In this document: one piece after another, positions 15,724 to 23,407 of the stretch
Layout: each line of letters opens with the position of its first letter
How positions within the stretch are numbered: position 1 is the first letter of the stretch
DNA from: Arthrobacter sp. ISL-65
GTDB taxonomy: Bacteria > Actinomycetota > Actinomycetes > Actinomycetales > Micrococcaceae
Assembly: GCF_018613795.1 (NCBI RefSeq)
Contig: NZ_JAGGPN010000009.1
Location: 104,900-146,691 of the forward strand
Length of the DNA stretch: 41,792 nt
Direction of reading: 5' to 3'
Made by a program: the position numbers and the translations under genes
The notes under the pieces: model-generated
Told to the model about the DNA's origin: nothing
Database searches by the model: none
The model's input: the letters and a program-made list of their open reading frames with translations, nothing else

Positions 15724-16836
15724 TTGGAAGAGCTGCGCATCGAAGCCAACGGCAACCTTGGCCCCATCGATTCATCCCGTATTCCCCGCTACGCCGGAGC
15801 GGCAACCTATGCCCGCCTGCCGCGCCTGGACCAGGTGGCCAAGCCGGACATCACCGTGGTGGGCGTCCCCTTTGATTCCGGTGTTTCCTACCGCCCGGGT
15901 GCCCGCTTCGGTGCCAACCACGTCCGCGAGGCAAGCCGGCTGCTCCGCCCGTACAACCCCGCCTGGGATGTCAGCCCGTTCGAGAACTGCCAGGTGGCCG
16001 ACGCCGGCGACATGGCCGTGAACCCGTTCAACATCAACGAGGCCATCGAGACTATCCAGCAGAACGCCCTGGACCTGACGGCGGCCGGCAGCAAGCTGCT
16101 CACCCTGGGCGGTGACCACACCATTGCGCTGCCGCTCCTGCGCGCCGCGGCCGAGCGCGCCGGCGGCCCCATTGCCATGCTGCACTTCGACGCCCACCTG
16201 GACACCTGGGACACCTATTTCGGCGCGGAGTACACCCACGGCACGCCGTTCCGCCGTGCTGTGGAGGAGGGCATCCTGGACACGGAGGCCATCAGCCACA
16301 TCGGCACCCGCGGCCCGCTGTACGGGAAGAAGGATCTCGACGACGACCACCGGTTTGGGTTCGGCATCGTCACCTCCGCAGACGTTTACTACCAGGGTGT
16401 CCTTGAGACTGTGGCCAAGGTGCGGGACCGGATCGGGGACCGTCCCCTTTACATTTCCGTGGATATCGACGTTCTGGATCCCGCTCATGCGCCGGGAACC
16501 GGCACGCCGGAAGCCGGCGGCATAACCAGCCGGGAGCTGCTGGAGATCATCCGAGGCTTCCGCGGCATGAACCTGGTTGGCGCTGACGTCGTTGAAGTGG
16601 CCCCGGCCTACGACCACGCCGAGATCACCGGCGTGGCCGCCAGCCATGTTGCCTACGAGCTCGTTACCCTCATGGCGGACAACACCGTCGCGGGCGACCG
16701 CTTCGGTGCCGAGAGCGGCTACGCCGCCCAGGCTCTGGGCCTGGAAGCCCGCCGTCCGGCAGGGTTCGCGGCGGCCTCGCCTGCGCCGGCGGGCAATGGC
16801 GCTGTCCGTGCCGCTGTGGGGGAGTACCCCCAGTGA
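15724..16836 (+). CDS. Agmatinase-family ureohydrolase (agmatinase or guanidinobutyrase)
   Basis: About 370 residues, manganese-dependent ureohydrolase, which splits a guanidino group to urea and an amine. Metal ligands: His132 in GGDHT, FDAHLD at 155-160 (Asp156, His158, Asp160) and SVDIDVLDP with Asp247/Asp249. The TTG at 15724 is chosen: GAAGGAG at 15707-15713 has ideal spacing, while upstream codons run through a terminator and promoter. A 45-residue Ala/Pro-rich tail follows the fold. Its stop overlaps the GTG start of the next gene (GTGA). Agmatine, 4-guanidinobutyrate or another guanidino acid are possible; the ThDP partner favours 4-guanidinobutyrate. Confidence 0.9.
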   Translation: MEELRIEANGNLGPIDSSRIPRYAGAATYARLPRLDQVAKPDITVVGVPFDSGVSYRPGARFGANHVREASRLLRPYNPAWDVSPFENCQVADAGDMAVNPFNINEAIETIQQNALDLTAAGSKLLTLGGDHTIALPLLRAAAERAGGPIAMLHFDAHLDTWDTYFGAEYTHGTPFRRAVEEGILDTEAISHIGTRGPLYGKKDLDDDHRFGFGIVTSADVYYQGVLETVAKVRDRIGDRPLYISVDIDVLDPAHAPGTGTPEAGGITSRELLEIIRGFRGMNLVGADVVEVAPAYDHAEITGVAASHVAYELVTLMADNTVAGDRFGAESGYAAQALGLEARRPAGFAAASPAPAGNGAVRAAVGEYPQ

Positions 16837-18584
16837 CCGCAGTCGAGCCCGGCCCGGCGTCTGCTCCGGCAGGATCAGACGCCGGTCCTTCCGGGGCAGG
16901 CGCCGGTCCTTCCGGCGCCGGGACCGGTGTCCGCAACGGCGGGGACCTCGTCGTCGAGACCCTCGAGGCGCTGGGCGCGAAGACGGTTTTCGGCATCCCC
17001 GGCCAGCACGCGCTGGGCCTCTTCGACGCGATGGGCCGGGGCAACCTGAAGTTCGTGTCCTCCCGCGTGGAGAACAATTCTGCGTTTGCGGCGGACGGCT
17101 ACTCACGTACCACGGGGGAGGTGGGCGTGCTGTTCCTGTCCACCGGGCCGGGCGCTCTGACGTCGCTCGCCGGGCTGCAGGAAGCGTACGCCACGGGTGT
17201 GCCCATGGTGGTGGTTGCCAGCCAGATCCCGCTTGAGGGTCTGGGTGCCCGCCGGAAAGGCATGCTGCACCAGCTGGATGACCAGAAGGCCTCGGCCGCC
17301 AACGTCACCAAGAGCCAACGCCTGATCCAGCACGCCTCGGGCATTCCGTCCGCCATCCAGGATGCCTGGACCGAGGCGATCTCGTCGCCGCAGGGCCCGG
17401 TGTGGCTGGAAGTCCCGCAGAATGTGCTGCTGGACCCCATCATGGTGCCGCCCGTGGAGGATGCGCTGGCCGAAGCGGCGGACAACCCGCCGCGCGTCGA
17501 GCTTGTCCGGGAAGCCGTGAAATGGCTGTCGACGGCGGAGCGTCCGGCCATCATTGCAGGCGGCGGAACCCGGCGGGGCCGGGCGGAAAAGTCGCTGCTC
17601 TCGATCGCGGAAAAGCTCCGGGCTCCCGTCATCTGCACGCCCGGCGGCAACGGAGCCTTCCCGTGGAACCATGAACTGTCGCTGCAGTCGTGGATTGAGG
17701 ACCGGCATATGACGGACCTTCTGGAGGACGCGGACGTCCTGATGGTCATCGGCTCCTCGCTCGGCGAGGTCACATCCAACTACTTCACCTTCGAACCGCG
17801 CGGCAGGATCATCCAGATCGACGCCGAACCGCGCGTCCTGGAATCCAACCGGCCCGGCCTGGGCATCCGTGCCGACGCCGGCCAGGCGCTCGCGGCCCTC
17901 GATGCTTCACTGGTGGTGCCCGCCGACGCCCGGCCCGACTGGCACGGAACCACGCCCGAGGACCTTGTGCGGGAGTCACTGCGAAAGGTGAAGGAACGGC
18001 TGGAATCGCAGGACCTGGCCAAGGAACTGAAGTTCATGGCCGACATCCGCGAGGCAGTTCCGGCGGACATGCAGACTTTCTGGGACATGACCATCTCGGC
18101 GTACTGGGGCTGGAGCTGCTGGGACGCCCGCGAAGGGCAGTTCCACTCGGCCCAGGGCGCCGGCGGCCTGGGCTACGGCTTCCCGGCGGCGATCGGCGGG
18201 GCCGTGGGCCTGGAAACCGTGGGCAGGTCCGCGGCTTCGGCGCGCGTTCTCGCGGTCTCCGGCGACGGCTCGGCCATGTACTCCATCGCCGAACTCGCCA
18301 CCGCCAAGCAGCACAACGTGCCCGTCACCTGGCTGATCGTGGACGACGGCGGCTACGGCATCCTCCGCGAATACATGGTGGGTGCCTTCGGCAAGGCCAC
18401 CGCCACCGAACTCGCCCGGCCGGACTTCGTGAAGCTTGCGGAATCCTTCGGTGTGCCTGCCACCCGGGTGGCCCCGGAAAACGTGGGGGACGCGCTCAAG
18501 GCAGGCTTCGCCGCGGACGGCCCGAACGTCGTCGTCGTCGAAACACTGCTCAAGATGTTCGCCCCCACCCATTTGGACGCCTGA
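16833..18584 (+). CDS. Thiamine-diphosphate-dependent enzyme, 2-oxoacid decarboxylase-like
   Basis: A 583-residue member of the acetolactate synthase/benzoylformate decarboxylase superfamily with three domains: PYR (about 34-200; ThDP-activating Glu80 in [16 protein letters not shown]), central (about 222-360) and PP (about 415-575). The metal motif is GDG (477-479) followed by DD at 504-505 ([10 protein letters not shown]) where NN is usual. The first 32 residues are a low-complexity repeat. The GTG start overlaps the ureohydrolase stop by 4 nt, implying coupling. In Pseudomonas, AruI is a ThDP enzyme decarboxylating 2-ketoarginine, whose product later feeds a guanidinobutyrase; that makes an AruI-like role attractive but unproven. 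Confidence 0.85.
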   Translation: MTAVEPGPASAPAGSDAGPSGAGAGPSGAGTGVRNGGDLVVETLEALGAKTVFGIPGQHALGLFDAMGRGNLKFVSSRVENNSAFAADGYSRTTGEVGVLFLSTGPGALTSLAGLQEAYATGVPMVVVASQIPLEGLGARRKGMLHQLDDQKASAANVTKSQRLIQHASGIPSAIQDAWTEAISSPQGPVWLEVPQNVLLDPIMVPPVEDALAEAADNPPRVELVREAVKWLSTAERPAIIAGGGTRRGRAEKSLLSIAEKLRAPVICTPGGNGAFPWNHELSLQSWIEDRHMTDLLEDADVLMVIGSSLGEVTSNYFTFEPRGRIIQIDAEPRVLESNRPGLGIRADAGQALAALDASLVVPADARPDWHGTTPEDLVRESLRKVKERLESQDLAKELKFMADIREAVPADMQTFWDMTISAYWGWSCWDAREGQFHSAQGAGGLGYGFPAAIGGAVGLETVGRSAASARVLAVSGDGSAMYSIAELATAKQHNVPVTWLIVDDGGYGILREYMVGAFGKATATELARPDFVKLAESFGVPATRVAPENVGDALKAGFAADGPNVVVVETLLKMFAPTHLDA

Positions 18585-18608
18585 CCCGCACCCTTCCGCC
18601 GCTCCTCC

Positions 18609-18703
18609 AGCGCGAACGGACTTGAGCACCCTCTCTCAGCGCGAACGGACATTTGCGGCCCCTTTTCCAACCGGATTCGGGGCCTTAAATGTCCGTTCGC
18701 GCT
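18609..18703. repeat. Three copies of the AAATGTCCGTTCGCGCT intergenic repeat
   Basis: Copies at 18609-18621 (reverse, truncated core AGCGCGAACGGAC), 18638-18654 (reverse, full) and 18687-18703 (forward, full). The last two form a 17-bp perfect inverted repeat with inner GGCCCC/GGGGCC arms, a long hairpin that could also terminate the ThDP operon. Two more copies occur at 21471-21519. Confidence 0.8.
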
Positions 18704-18738
18704 GCTGCCTTTTAAGCGCACGGGGTGCCTGGCGCGGA

Positions 18739-18788
18739 TTGCTTAGTTCCCTAAAGCAACCATTTCTTGCTATAGTTGCCTAAGGCAA
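18739..18788. promoter_or_regulatory. MarR promoter-operator region
   Basis: TATAGT at 18771-18776 is a good -10 (with TTCCCT at 18747-18752 as a weak -35, 18-bp spacer). One imperfect palindrome, TTGCTTAG...CTAAAGCAA (18739-18759), covers the -35; another, TTGCCTAAGGCAA (18776-18788), overlaps the -10/start region. The layout suits autorepression of the marR-exporter operon, and the TTGC half-sites resemble those at 654-700. Confidence 0.65.
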
Positions 18789-18808
18789 GCAATAAGGGGC
18801 AATTCATC

Positions 18809-19306
18809 ATGGCAGTTGAGCCAAACACCGCGGCCGAACTCGTGCGTCAGATCTTTGACCTCCAGCGCGCCGTCCGGTGCGCGGCCGTCTCGAACTCGCG
18901 CGGTCTGGAGGCGGGGGTCGCGCTGCAGGGCGTCCTTCGCTTCGTGGGGGAGAAGGAGTCCCGCGCCACGCACCTGGCCGCACGGCTGGGCGTCAGCGCT
19001 CCGGTCCTCAGCCGGCACATCGCAGAGCTTGAGGAACTCGGGCTGGTCCACCGCCGGCCCGACCCCGACGACGGCCGGGCGCAACTGGTCGCCCTCACCG
19101 ACGCCGGCCGCGCGAAGCTCGTCGAGATCGAGGAACACCGCGTGGCCACGCTGCAGGAATACCTCCAGGACTGGAGCCAGCAGGACGCCGCGGAGACGGC
19201 GAAAGTACTCTCCAAACTTGCGGAATCCCTGCGGGAATCCGCCCGGGCAACGGCGGCCGGCCCCATCACAACCACTACCAAACGCAAGGAGCAGTTCATT
19301 GGCTAG
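18809..19306 (+). CDS. MarR-family transcriptional regulator
   Basis: A 165-residue MarR protein: wHTH about 45-115 with VSAPVLSRHIAELEELGLVHRRPDPDDGRAQLVALTDAGR spanning the recognition helix and wing. ATG 18809 has AAGGGG upstream (18794-18799). The 3' end overlaps the exporter's TTG start by 8 nt, with the exporter's RBS inside the marR coding sequence, so the two are translationally linked. Palindromes on its promoter imply autoregulation. It probably represses the exporter until a toxic ligand binds. Confidence 0.93.
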   Translation: MAVEPNTAAELVRQIFDLQRAVRCAAVSNSRGLEAGVALQGVLRFVGEKESRATHLAARLGVSAPVLSRHIAELEELGLVHRRPDPDDGRAQLVALTDAGRAKLVEIEEHRVATLQEYLQDWSQQDAAETAKVLSKLAESLRESARATAAGPITTTTKRKEQFIG

Positions 19307-21344
19307 CCACGCTGCCGTCTCCGGGACGGCCACGTCACGCCCTTCGGCCCACCCGCCCCAGGCCCCCATGACGCACCGGCAGATCATGGAGGCCCTGACC
19401 GGGCTCCTGGCGGCCTTCTTCACCGCGATCCTCAGCAGCACCATCGTGGCCAACGCGCTGCCCACCATCATGTCCGAGCTCAAGGGCACGCAGACGGACT
19501 TCGCGTGGGTCATCACCGCCGCGCTGCTGGCCAACGCGGCCACCACCCCGGTCTGGGGCAAGCTCGCTGACCTGTTCGACAAGAAGGTCCTGGTCCAGCT
19601 CAGCATCGTGATCTTCGTGGCGGGATCGGTGATGGCCGGCCTGTCCCAGACCATCCCGCTGCTGCTGACGGCCCGCGTTGTACAGGGCATCGCCATGGGC
19701 GGCCTGACCGCGCTGGCCCAGGCGATCATCGGTTCCATGATCCCGCCACGGGACCGCGGAAAGTACTCCGGATACATGGGTGCGGTCATGGCCGTCGGCA
19801 CGGCCGGCGGACCGCTGCTTGGCGGCTTCATCGTTGACAGCCCGCTGGGCTGGCGCTGGACGTTCTTCGTCTGCGTGCCGCTCGCCGTCGTCGCCCTGAT
19901 CCTGCTGCAGATCACCCTCAAGATCCAGCACGTCAAGCGCCCTGCCAAGATCGACTGGCTCGGCTCCATCCTCCTGACCACCGGCGTCAGCCTGCTCCTC
20001 ATCTGGGTGTCGTTCGCCGGCAACCCCGACTACTACGACTGGTGGTCCTGGCAGTCGGCACTGATGGTGGGCGGCGGCGTTGTGCTGCTGGCGCTGCTCG
20101 TGGTGGTCGAATCCAAGGTTGAGCAGCCGATCATCCCGCTGAAGATCATCTCCGAGCGCACCACCGCCCTGGCGATCTGGGCCTCCGTGGCCGTGGGCGT
20201 GGCGATGTTCGGGTCCTCGACCTTCCTGGGCCAGTATTTCCAGGTGGCACGCGGCGCAACGCCCACCGAGGCCGGCCTCCTGACCCTGCCCATGATCGCC
20301 GGCAACCTGATCGGCTCCGTGGTTTCAGGGCAGATGATCAGCCGCACCGGCAAGTGGAAGCGCTACCTGGTCGCCGGGTCCGTGCTGCTGATCGGCGGGC
20401 TGGGCCTTGCAGGCACCATGGACCACACCACGGAACTGTGGCAGTCCGGCGTCTTCACGGCGATCCTGGGCCTTGGTCTCGGCATGCTCATGCAGAACCT
20501 CGTCCTCGCCGTACAGAACACTGTTAGCGCCAGCGACATCGGCACGGCTAGTGCTTCTGTGGCGTTCTTCCGCTCCGTGGGCGGCGCGATCGGCGTGTCC
20601 GTGCTGGGCGCAATCATGGGCAACCGGGTCAAGGAACTGGCCACCCAGGGCCTTGCCGACGCCGGGATCAAGGCAGGCTCCGGCTCGTCCGGCGCCACCC
20701 TAGACCTGGCCGACATGCCTGCCCCGATCCGGGACATCATGCGGGCGGCCTACGGCGACGCCACCGCCGAGATCTTCCTGATCGCCGGCGCCATCGCGGT
20801 TGTCGCTCTCATCGCCGTGCTCCTGATCAAGGAGCAGCCGCTGCGCCGGACCGTTGACATCCGTCCGGAGGCTACTGCTGACGCTGAACCGGATGCCGAG
20901 CTGGGTTCCGGCTTGCCCGCCGCTGAGTATTCCGACGACGACCTCGAGCGTGAGTTCGCCGAAGTGCTGACCCGGCAGCTGGCCGGCGACGCCAAGGCGC
21001 CAAGCTACCAGCCCTGCCGGCAGCCGGCGGCGGAAGCCGTCCTGCCGATGAACGAACCGCCGGTGCGGGCCCGGACCATGCTGGCTGAGATGCACAACAA
21101 GCCTGCGGACCTGGTGCCGCTCATCCAGGAAACGCAGGGCCTCCTCGCGGAGCAGCAGCTTCAGCTGGCCGCGGCCCTGAGCGCCGTGGCCCGGCAGGCT
21201 GAGCAGCAGCGAACCATCGCACAGGAGCAGGCACGGGTCGGCGCCGAACTGAAGGCGCTGAACCGGCGGCTGGCCAAGGAGCGGAAGCTCCAGAGCGCCG
21301 CCGCGCACTACATCGCCTCGCACGGCAAGCACCGCGGCGAATAG
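19299..21344 (+). CDS. MFS exporter, DHA2 (EmrB/QacA, 14-TM) family, with C-terminal coiled-coil tail
   Basis: About 681 residues. TTG 19299 is chosen for AAGGAG at 19286-19291 (7-nt spacing) and overlap with the marR stop; ATG 19368 is the alternative. Residues about 25-520 form a 14-TM DHA2 antiporter (TIVANALPTIMSEL, QTDFAWVITAALLANAATTPVWGKLAD, motif C AVGTAGGPLLGGF). The last 150 residues or so are a cytosolic extension: an acidic linker, then a long charged coiled coil (LLAEQQLQLAAALSAVARQ... to ...LNRRLAKERK). Most EmrB/QacA proteins end near 500 residues, so this tail is unusual; it may be for regulation or partner binding. Proton-driven multidrug export is inferred from the family. 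Confidence 0.9.
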   Translation: MASHAAVSGTATSRPSAHPPQAPMTHRQIMEALTGLLAAFFTAILSSTIVANALPTIMSELKGTQTDFAWVITAALLANAATTPVWGKLADLFDKKVLVQLSIVIFVAGSVMAGLSQTIPLLLTARVVQGIAMGGLTALAQAIIGSMIPPRDRGKYSGYMGAVMAVGTAGGPLLGGFIVDSPLGWRWTFFVCVPLAVVALILLQITLKIQHVKRPAKIDWLGSILLTTGVSLLLIWVSFAGNPDYYDWWSWQSALMVGGGVVLLALLVVVESKVEQPIIPLKIISERTTALAIWASVAVGVAMFGSSTFLGQYFQVARGATPTEAGLLTLPMIAGNLIGSVVSGQMISRTGKWKRYLVAGSVLLIGGLGLAGTMDHTTELWQSGVFTAILGLGLGMLMQNLVLAVQNTVSASDIGTASASVAFFRSVGGAIGVSVLGAIMGNRVKELATQGLADAGIKAGSGSSGATLDLADMPAPIRDIMRAAYGDATAEIFLIAGAIAVVALIAVLLIKEQPLRRTVDIRPEATADAEPDAELGSGLPAAEYSDDDLEREFAEVLTRQLAGDAKAPSYQPCRQPAAEAVLPMNEPPVRARTMLAEMHNKPADLVPLIQETQGLLAEQQLQLAAALSAVARQAEQQRTIAQEQARVGAELKALNRRLAKERKLQSAAAHYIASHGKHRGE

Positions 21345-21358
21345 CGATCGCGGGAACG

Positions 21359-21421
21359 GAGTTTTTGTACAGATAATGGCCGCAAAGCCCCGGCGAGAGG
21401 CCGATATCTGTACAAAAACTC
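21359..21421. repeat. Perfect inverted repeat GAGTTTTTGTACAGATA
   Basis: The 17-bp arms at 21359-21375 and 21405-21421 are exact reverse complements around a 29-nt spacer whose ends pair again (GGCC/GGCC). The right arm is identical to window bases 1-17. It starts 14 bp after the DHA2 exporter stop and may terminate it. Confidence 0.85.
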
Positions 21422-21461
21422 TGGTTAGGCGGGCAGGGCGTACGACGGCGGGGACCGGCGT

Positions 21462-21522
21462 GGGGTGCCAAAGTGTCCGTTCGCGCTCGGACTTGGGGCG
21501 CCAAATGTCCGTTCGCGCTCGG
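21462..21522 (+). repeat. Tandem pair of the TGTCCGTTCGCGCT repeat
   Basis: Two near-identical 28-29-bp units (GGGGTGCCAAAGTGTCCG... and GGGGCGCCAAATGTCCG..., both ending TTCGCGCTCGG) with a 33-bp period at 21462-21490 and 21495-21522. The core is shared with the copies at 18609-18703. Confidence 0.8.
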
Positions 21523-21673
21523 GGAGTGAGTCGGCGTCGTCCGTTGGGATGATCTTCGCCCGCGACGTTTCGCACGGGCAACAGATTTCGTAGAGTTGGA
21601 AGGCTTGGGCTGTCAGACCCGTCTGCTATTACTTCTCTTAACTCATTCGCGCTCTCCCGAAGGATCCGTGAGC

Positions 21674-23407
21674 ATGCTCGTATCCCTTATACGGCGTTAC
21701 TCCAAACCGTATTTGCCTTACATCCTGGCTGTCATCGCATTCCAGCTGGCATCCACCATTGCGGCGCTCTACCTGCCCAGCCTCAACGCCCAGATCATTG
21801 ACGAGGGCGTCTCCCGCGGCGACACCGACTTCATCTGGCACACCGGGGCCGTCATGCTCCTCGTGGCCTTCCTCCAGGTGGGCACCGCCATTGCCGGCGT
21901 CTACTTCGGGTCGAAGACCGCCATGGCGATGGGCCGCGATCTTCGCCGCGGGGTTTTCCGCACGGTGACCAGCTTCTCGGCCAAGGACGTGAACGCGTTT
22001 GGCGCGCCCACCCTGATCACCCGCGGCACAAATGATGTCCAGCAGGTCCAGATGCTGGTGCTGATGGGCCTGAACTTCATGGTGTCCACGCCCATCATGT
22101 GCGTCGGCGGCATCATCATGGCCCTGCGCGAGGACATCAACCTTTCCTGGCTGGTCTGGGTCTCGGTCCCCATCCTCATTGTGGTGGTCGGCTACATCGT
22201 GGTGCGCCTCATGCCCCTGTTCCGTTCCATGCAGACGAAGATCGACCGCATCAACGAGGTCCTGCGCGAACAGATCATCGGCATCCGCGTGGTCCGTGCT
22301 TTCGTCCGGGAACCGTATGAGACGGAGCGCTTCGGCCAGGCCAACAAGGAACTGACGGACGTGTCGCTCAAGATCGGTGCACTGTTCGTCCTGATGTTCC
22401 CTGCCATCGGCATGATCCTGCACCTGTCCACCGCCGCCGTGCTCTGGTTCGGCGGCCAGCGGGTGGACGCCGGCGACATGCAGGTCGGCTCCCTGACAGC
22501 GTTCCTGCAGTACCTGCTCCAGATCCTCATGGCGGTCATGATGGGCACCTTCATGGCCATGATGATTCCGCGCGCGTCTGTCTGCGCGGACCGCATCGGC
22601 GAGGTGCTCGACGTCGAACCGTCAATCCACGACCCCCAGCAGCCGGTCACGCCCCGACAGTTGGAGGGCGTGGTGGAGTACCGCAACGTCACGTTCGCCT
22701 ACCCCGGGGCCGAAGCCCAGGTCCTGAGCAACATCAGCTTCACCGCCCGGCCAGGGGAGACGGTGGCCATCATCGGCTCCACCGGGGCCGGGAAGACCTC
22801 CCTGCTGTCACTGCTGCCGCGACTCTACGACGTGGCCGACGGCGAGGTGCTCCTCGACGGCGTCCCGGTCAGCCAGTTGGACCGGGCGGAAATCACCAAG
22901 CGGGTGGCCCTCGTTCCGCAGCGGCCCTACCTGTTTTCCGGAACCATCGAACACAACCTCCGCTTCGGCAAGCCTGAGGCTACCGACGACGAACTCTGGG
23001 ATGCGCTGCATGTGGCCCAGGGCGACGGTTTCGTGAGGGAAAAGAACAGCGGGCTTGCGTCCCGCATCGCCCAGGGCGGCACCAACGTGTCCGGCGGCCA
23101 GCGCCAGCGCCTGTGCATCGCGCGCGCCCTGGTCACCAAGCCCAAGGTGTACCTCTTCGACGACTCGTTCTCAGCACTGGACGTCGCCACCGACGCCCGG
23201 CTGCGTGCCGCCCTCAAGCGCACCACCACCGACGCCACGGTCATCATCGTCGCGCAGCGCATTTCCACCATCACGGAAGCGGACCAGATCCTGGTGCTGG
23301 ACAACGGCAGGATCGTGGACCGTGGAACGCACGAGGAACTCCTCGAAACGTCGCCCACCTACCAGGAAATTGTTGAGTCCCAGCTGAGCGTGGAGGAAGT
23401 GGCATGA
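21674..23407 (+). CDS. ABC exporter half-transporter with degenerate Walker B (subunit 1 of heterodimer)
   Basis: A 577-residue half-transporter: six TM helices (about 15-300, ABC_membrane) and an ATPase domain with Walker A GSTGAGKT (368-375), signature VSGGQ (472-476) and Walker B VYLFDD (492-497). The residue after the Walker B Asp is Asp497 rather than the catalytic Glu, as in the non-hydrolysing site of heterodimeric exporters. ATG 21674 has GAAGGA 9 nt upstream. The stop overlaps the partner's ATG (ATGA). Resembles Rv1273c/BmrC-type lipid or drug exporters; substrate unknown. Confidence 0.92.
   Translation: MLVSLIRRYSKPYLPYILAVIAFQLASTIAALYLPSLNAQIIDEGVSRGDTDFIWHTGAVMLLVAFLQVGTAIAGVYFGSKTAMAMGRDLRRGVFRTVTSFSAKDVNAFGAPTLITRGTNDVQQVQMLVLMGLNFMVSTPIMCVGGIIMALREDINLSWLVWVSVPILIVVVGYIVVRLMPLFRSMQTKIDRINEVLREQIIGIRVVRAFVREPYETERFGQANKELTDVSLKIGALFVLMFPAIGMILHLSTAAVLWFGGQRVDAGDMQVGSLTAFLQYLLQILMAVMMGTFMAMMIPRASVCADRIGEVLDVEPSIHDPQQPVTPRQLEGVVEYRNVTFAYPGAEAQVLSNISFTARPGETVAIIGSTGAGKTSLLSLLPRLYDVADGEVLLDGVPVSQLDRAEITKRVALVPQRPYLFSGTIEHNLRFGKPEATDDELWDALHVAQGDGFVREKNSGLASRIAQGGTNVSGGQRQRLCIARALVTKPKVYLFDDSFSALDVATDARLRAALKRTTTDATVIIVAQRISTITEADQILVLDNGRIVDRGTHEELLETSPTYQEIVESQLSVEEVA

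Larger units (their letters stand above)
21345..21673. other. 329-bp intergenic region: two repeat families and the ABC-operon leader
   Basis: It contains a perfect 17-bp inverted repeat (21359-21421), a tandem pair of the TGTCCGTTCGCGCT element (21462-21522) and then the promoter region of the ABC operon (possible -10 TAGAGT at 21591-21596, weak -35). No coding sequence is convincing here. Confidence 0.7.

Noticed and set aside
15772..17106. 444-codon antisense frame over the ureohydrolase and ThDP genes
   Set aside because: No domain and no RBS; both sense genes have full catalytic motifs.
18816..19298. Extension of the DHA2 exporter frame upstream over marR
   Set aside because: The translated segment is basic shadow sequence of marR; the RBS at 19286 sets the start at 19299.
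21462..21522. CRISPR array
   Set aside because: Only two tandem units with a 4-nt gap and no cas gene.
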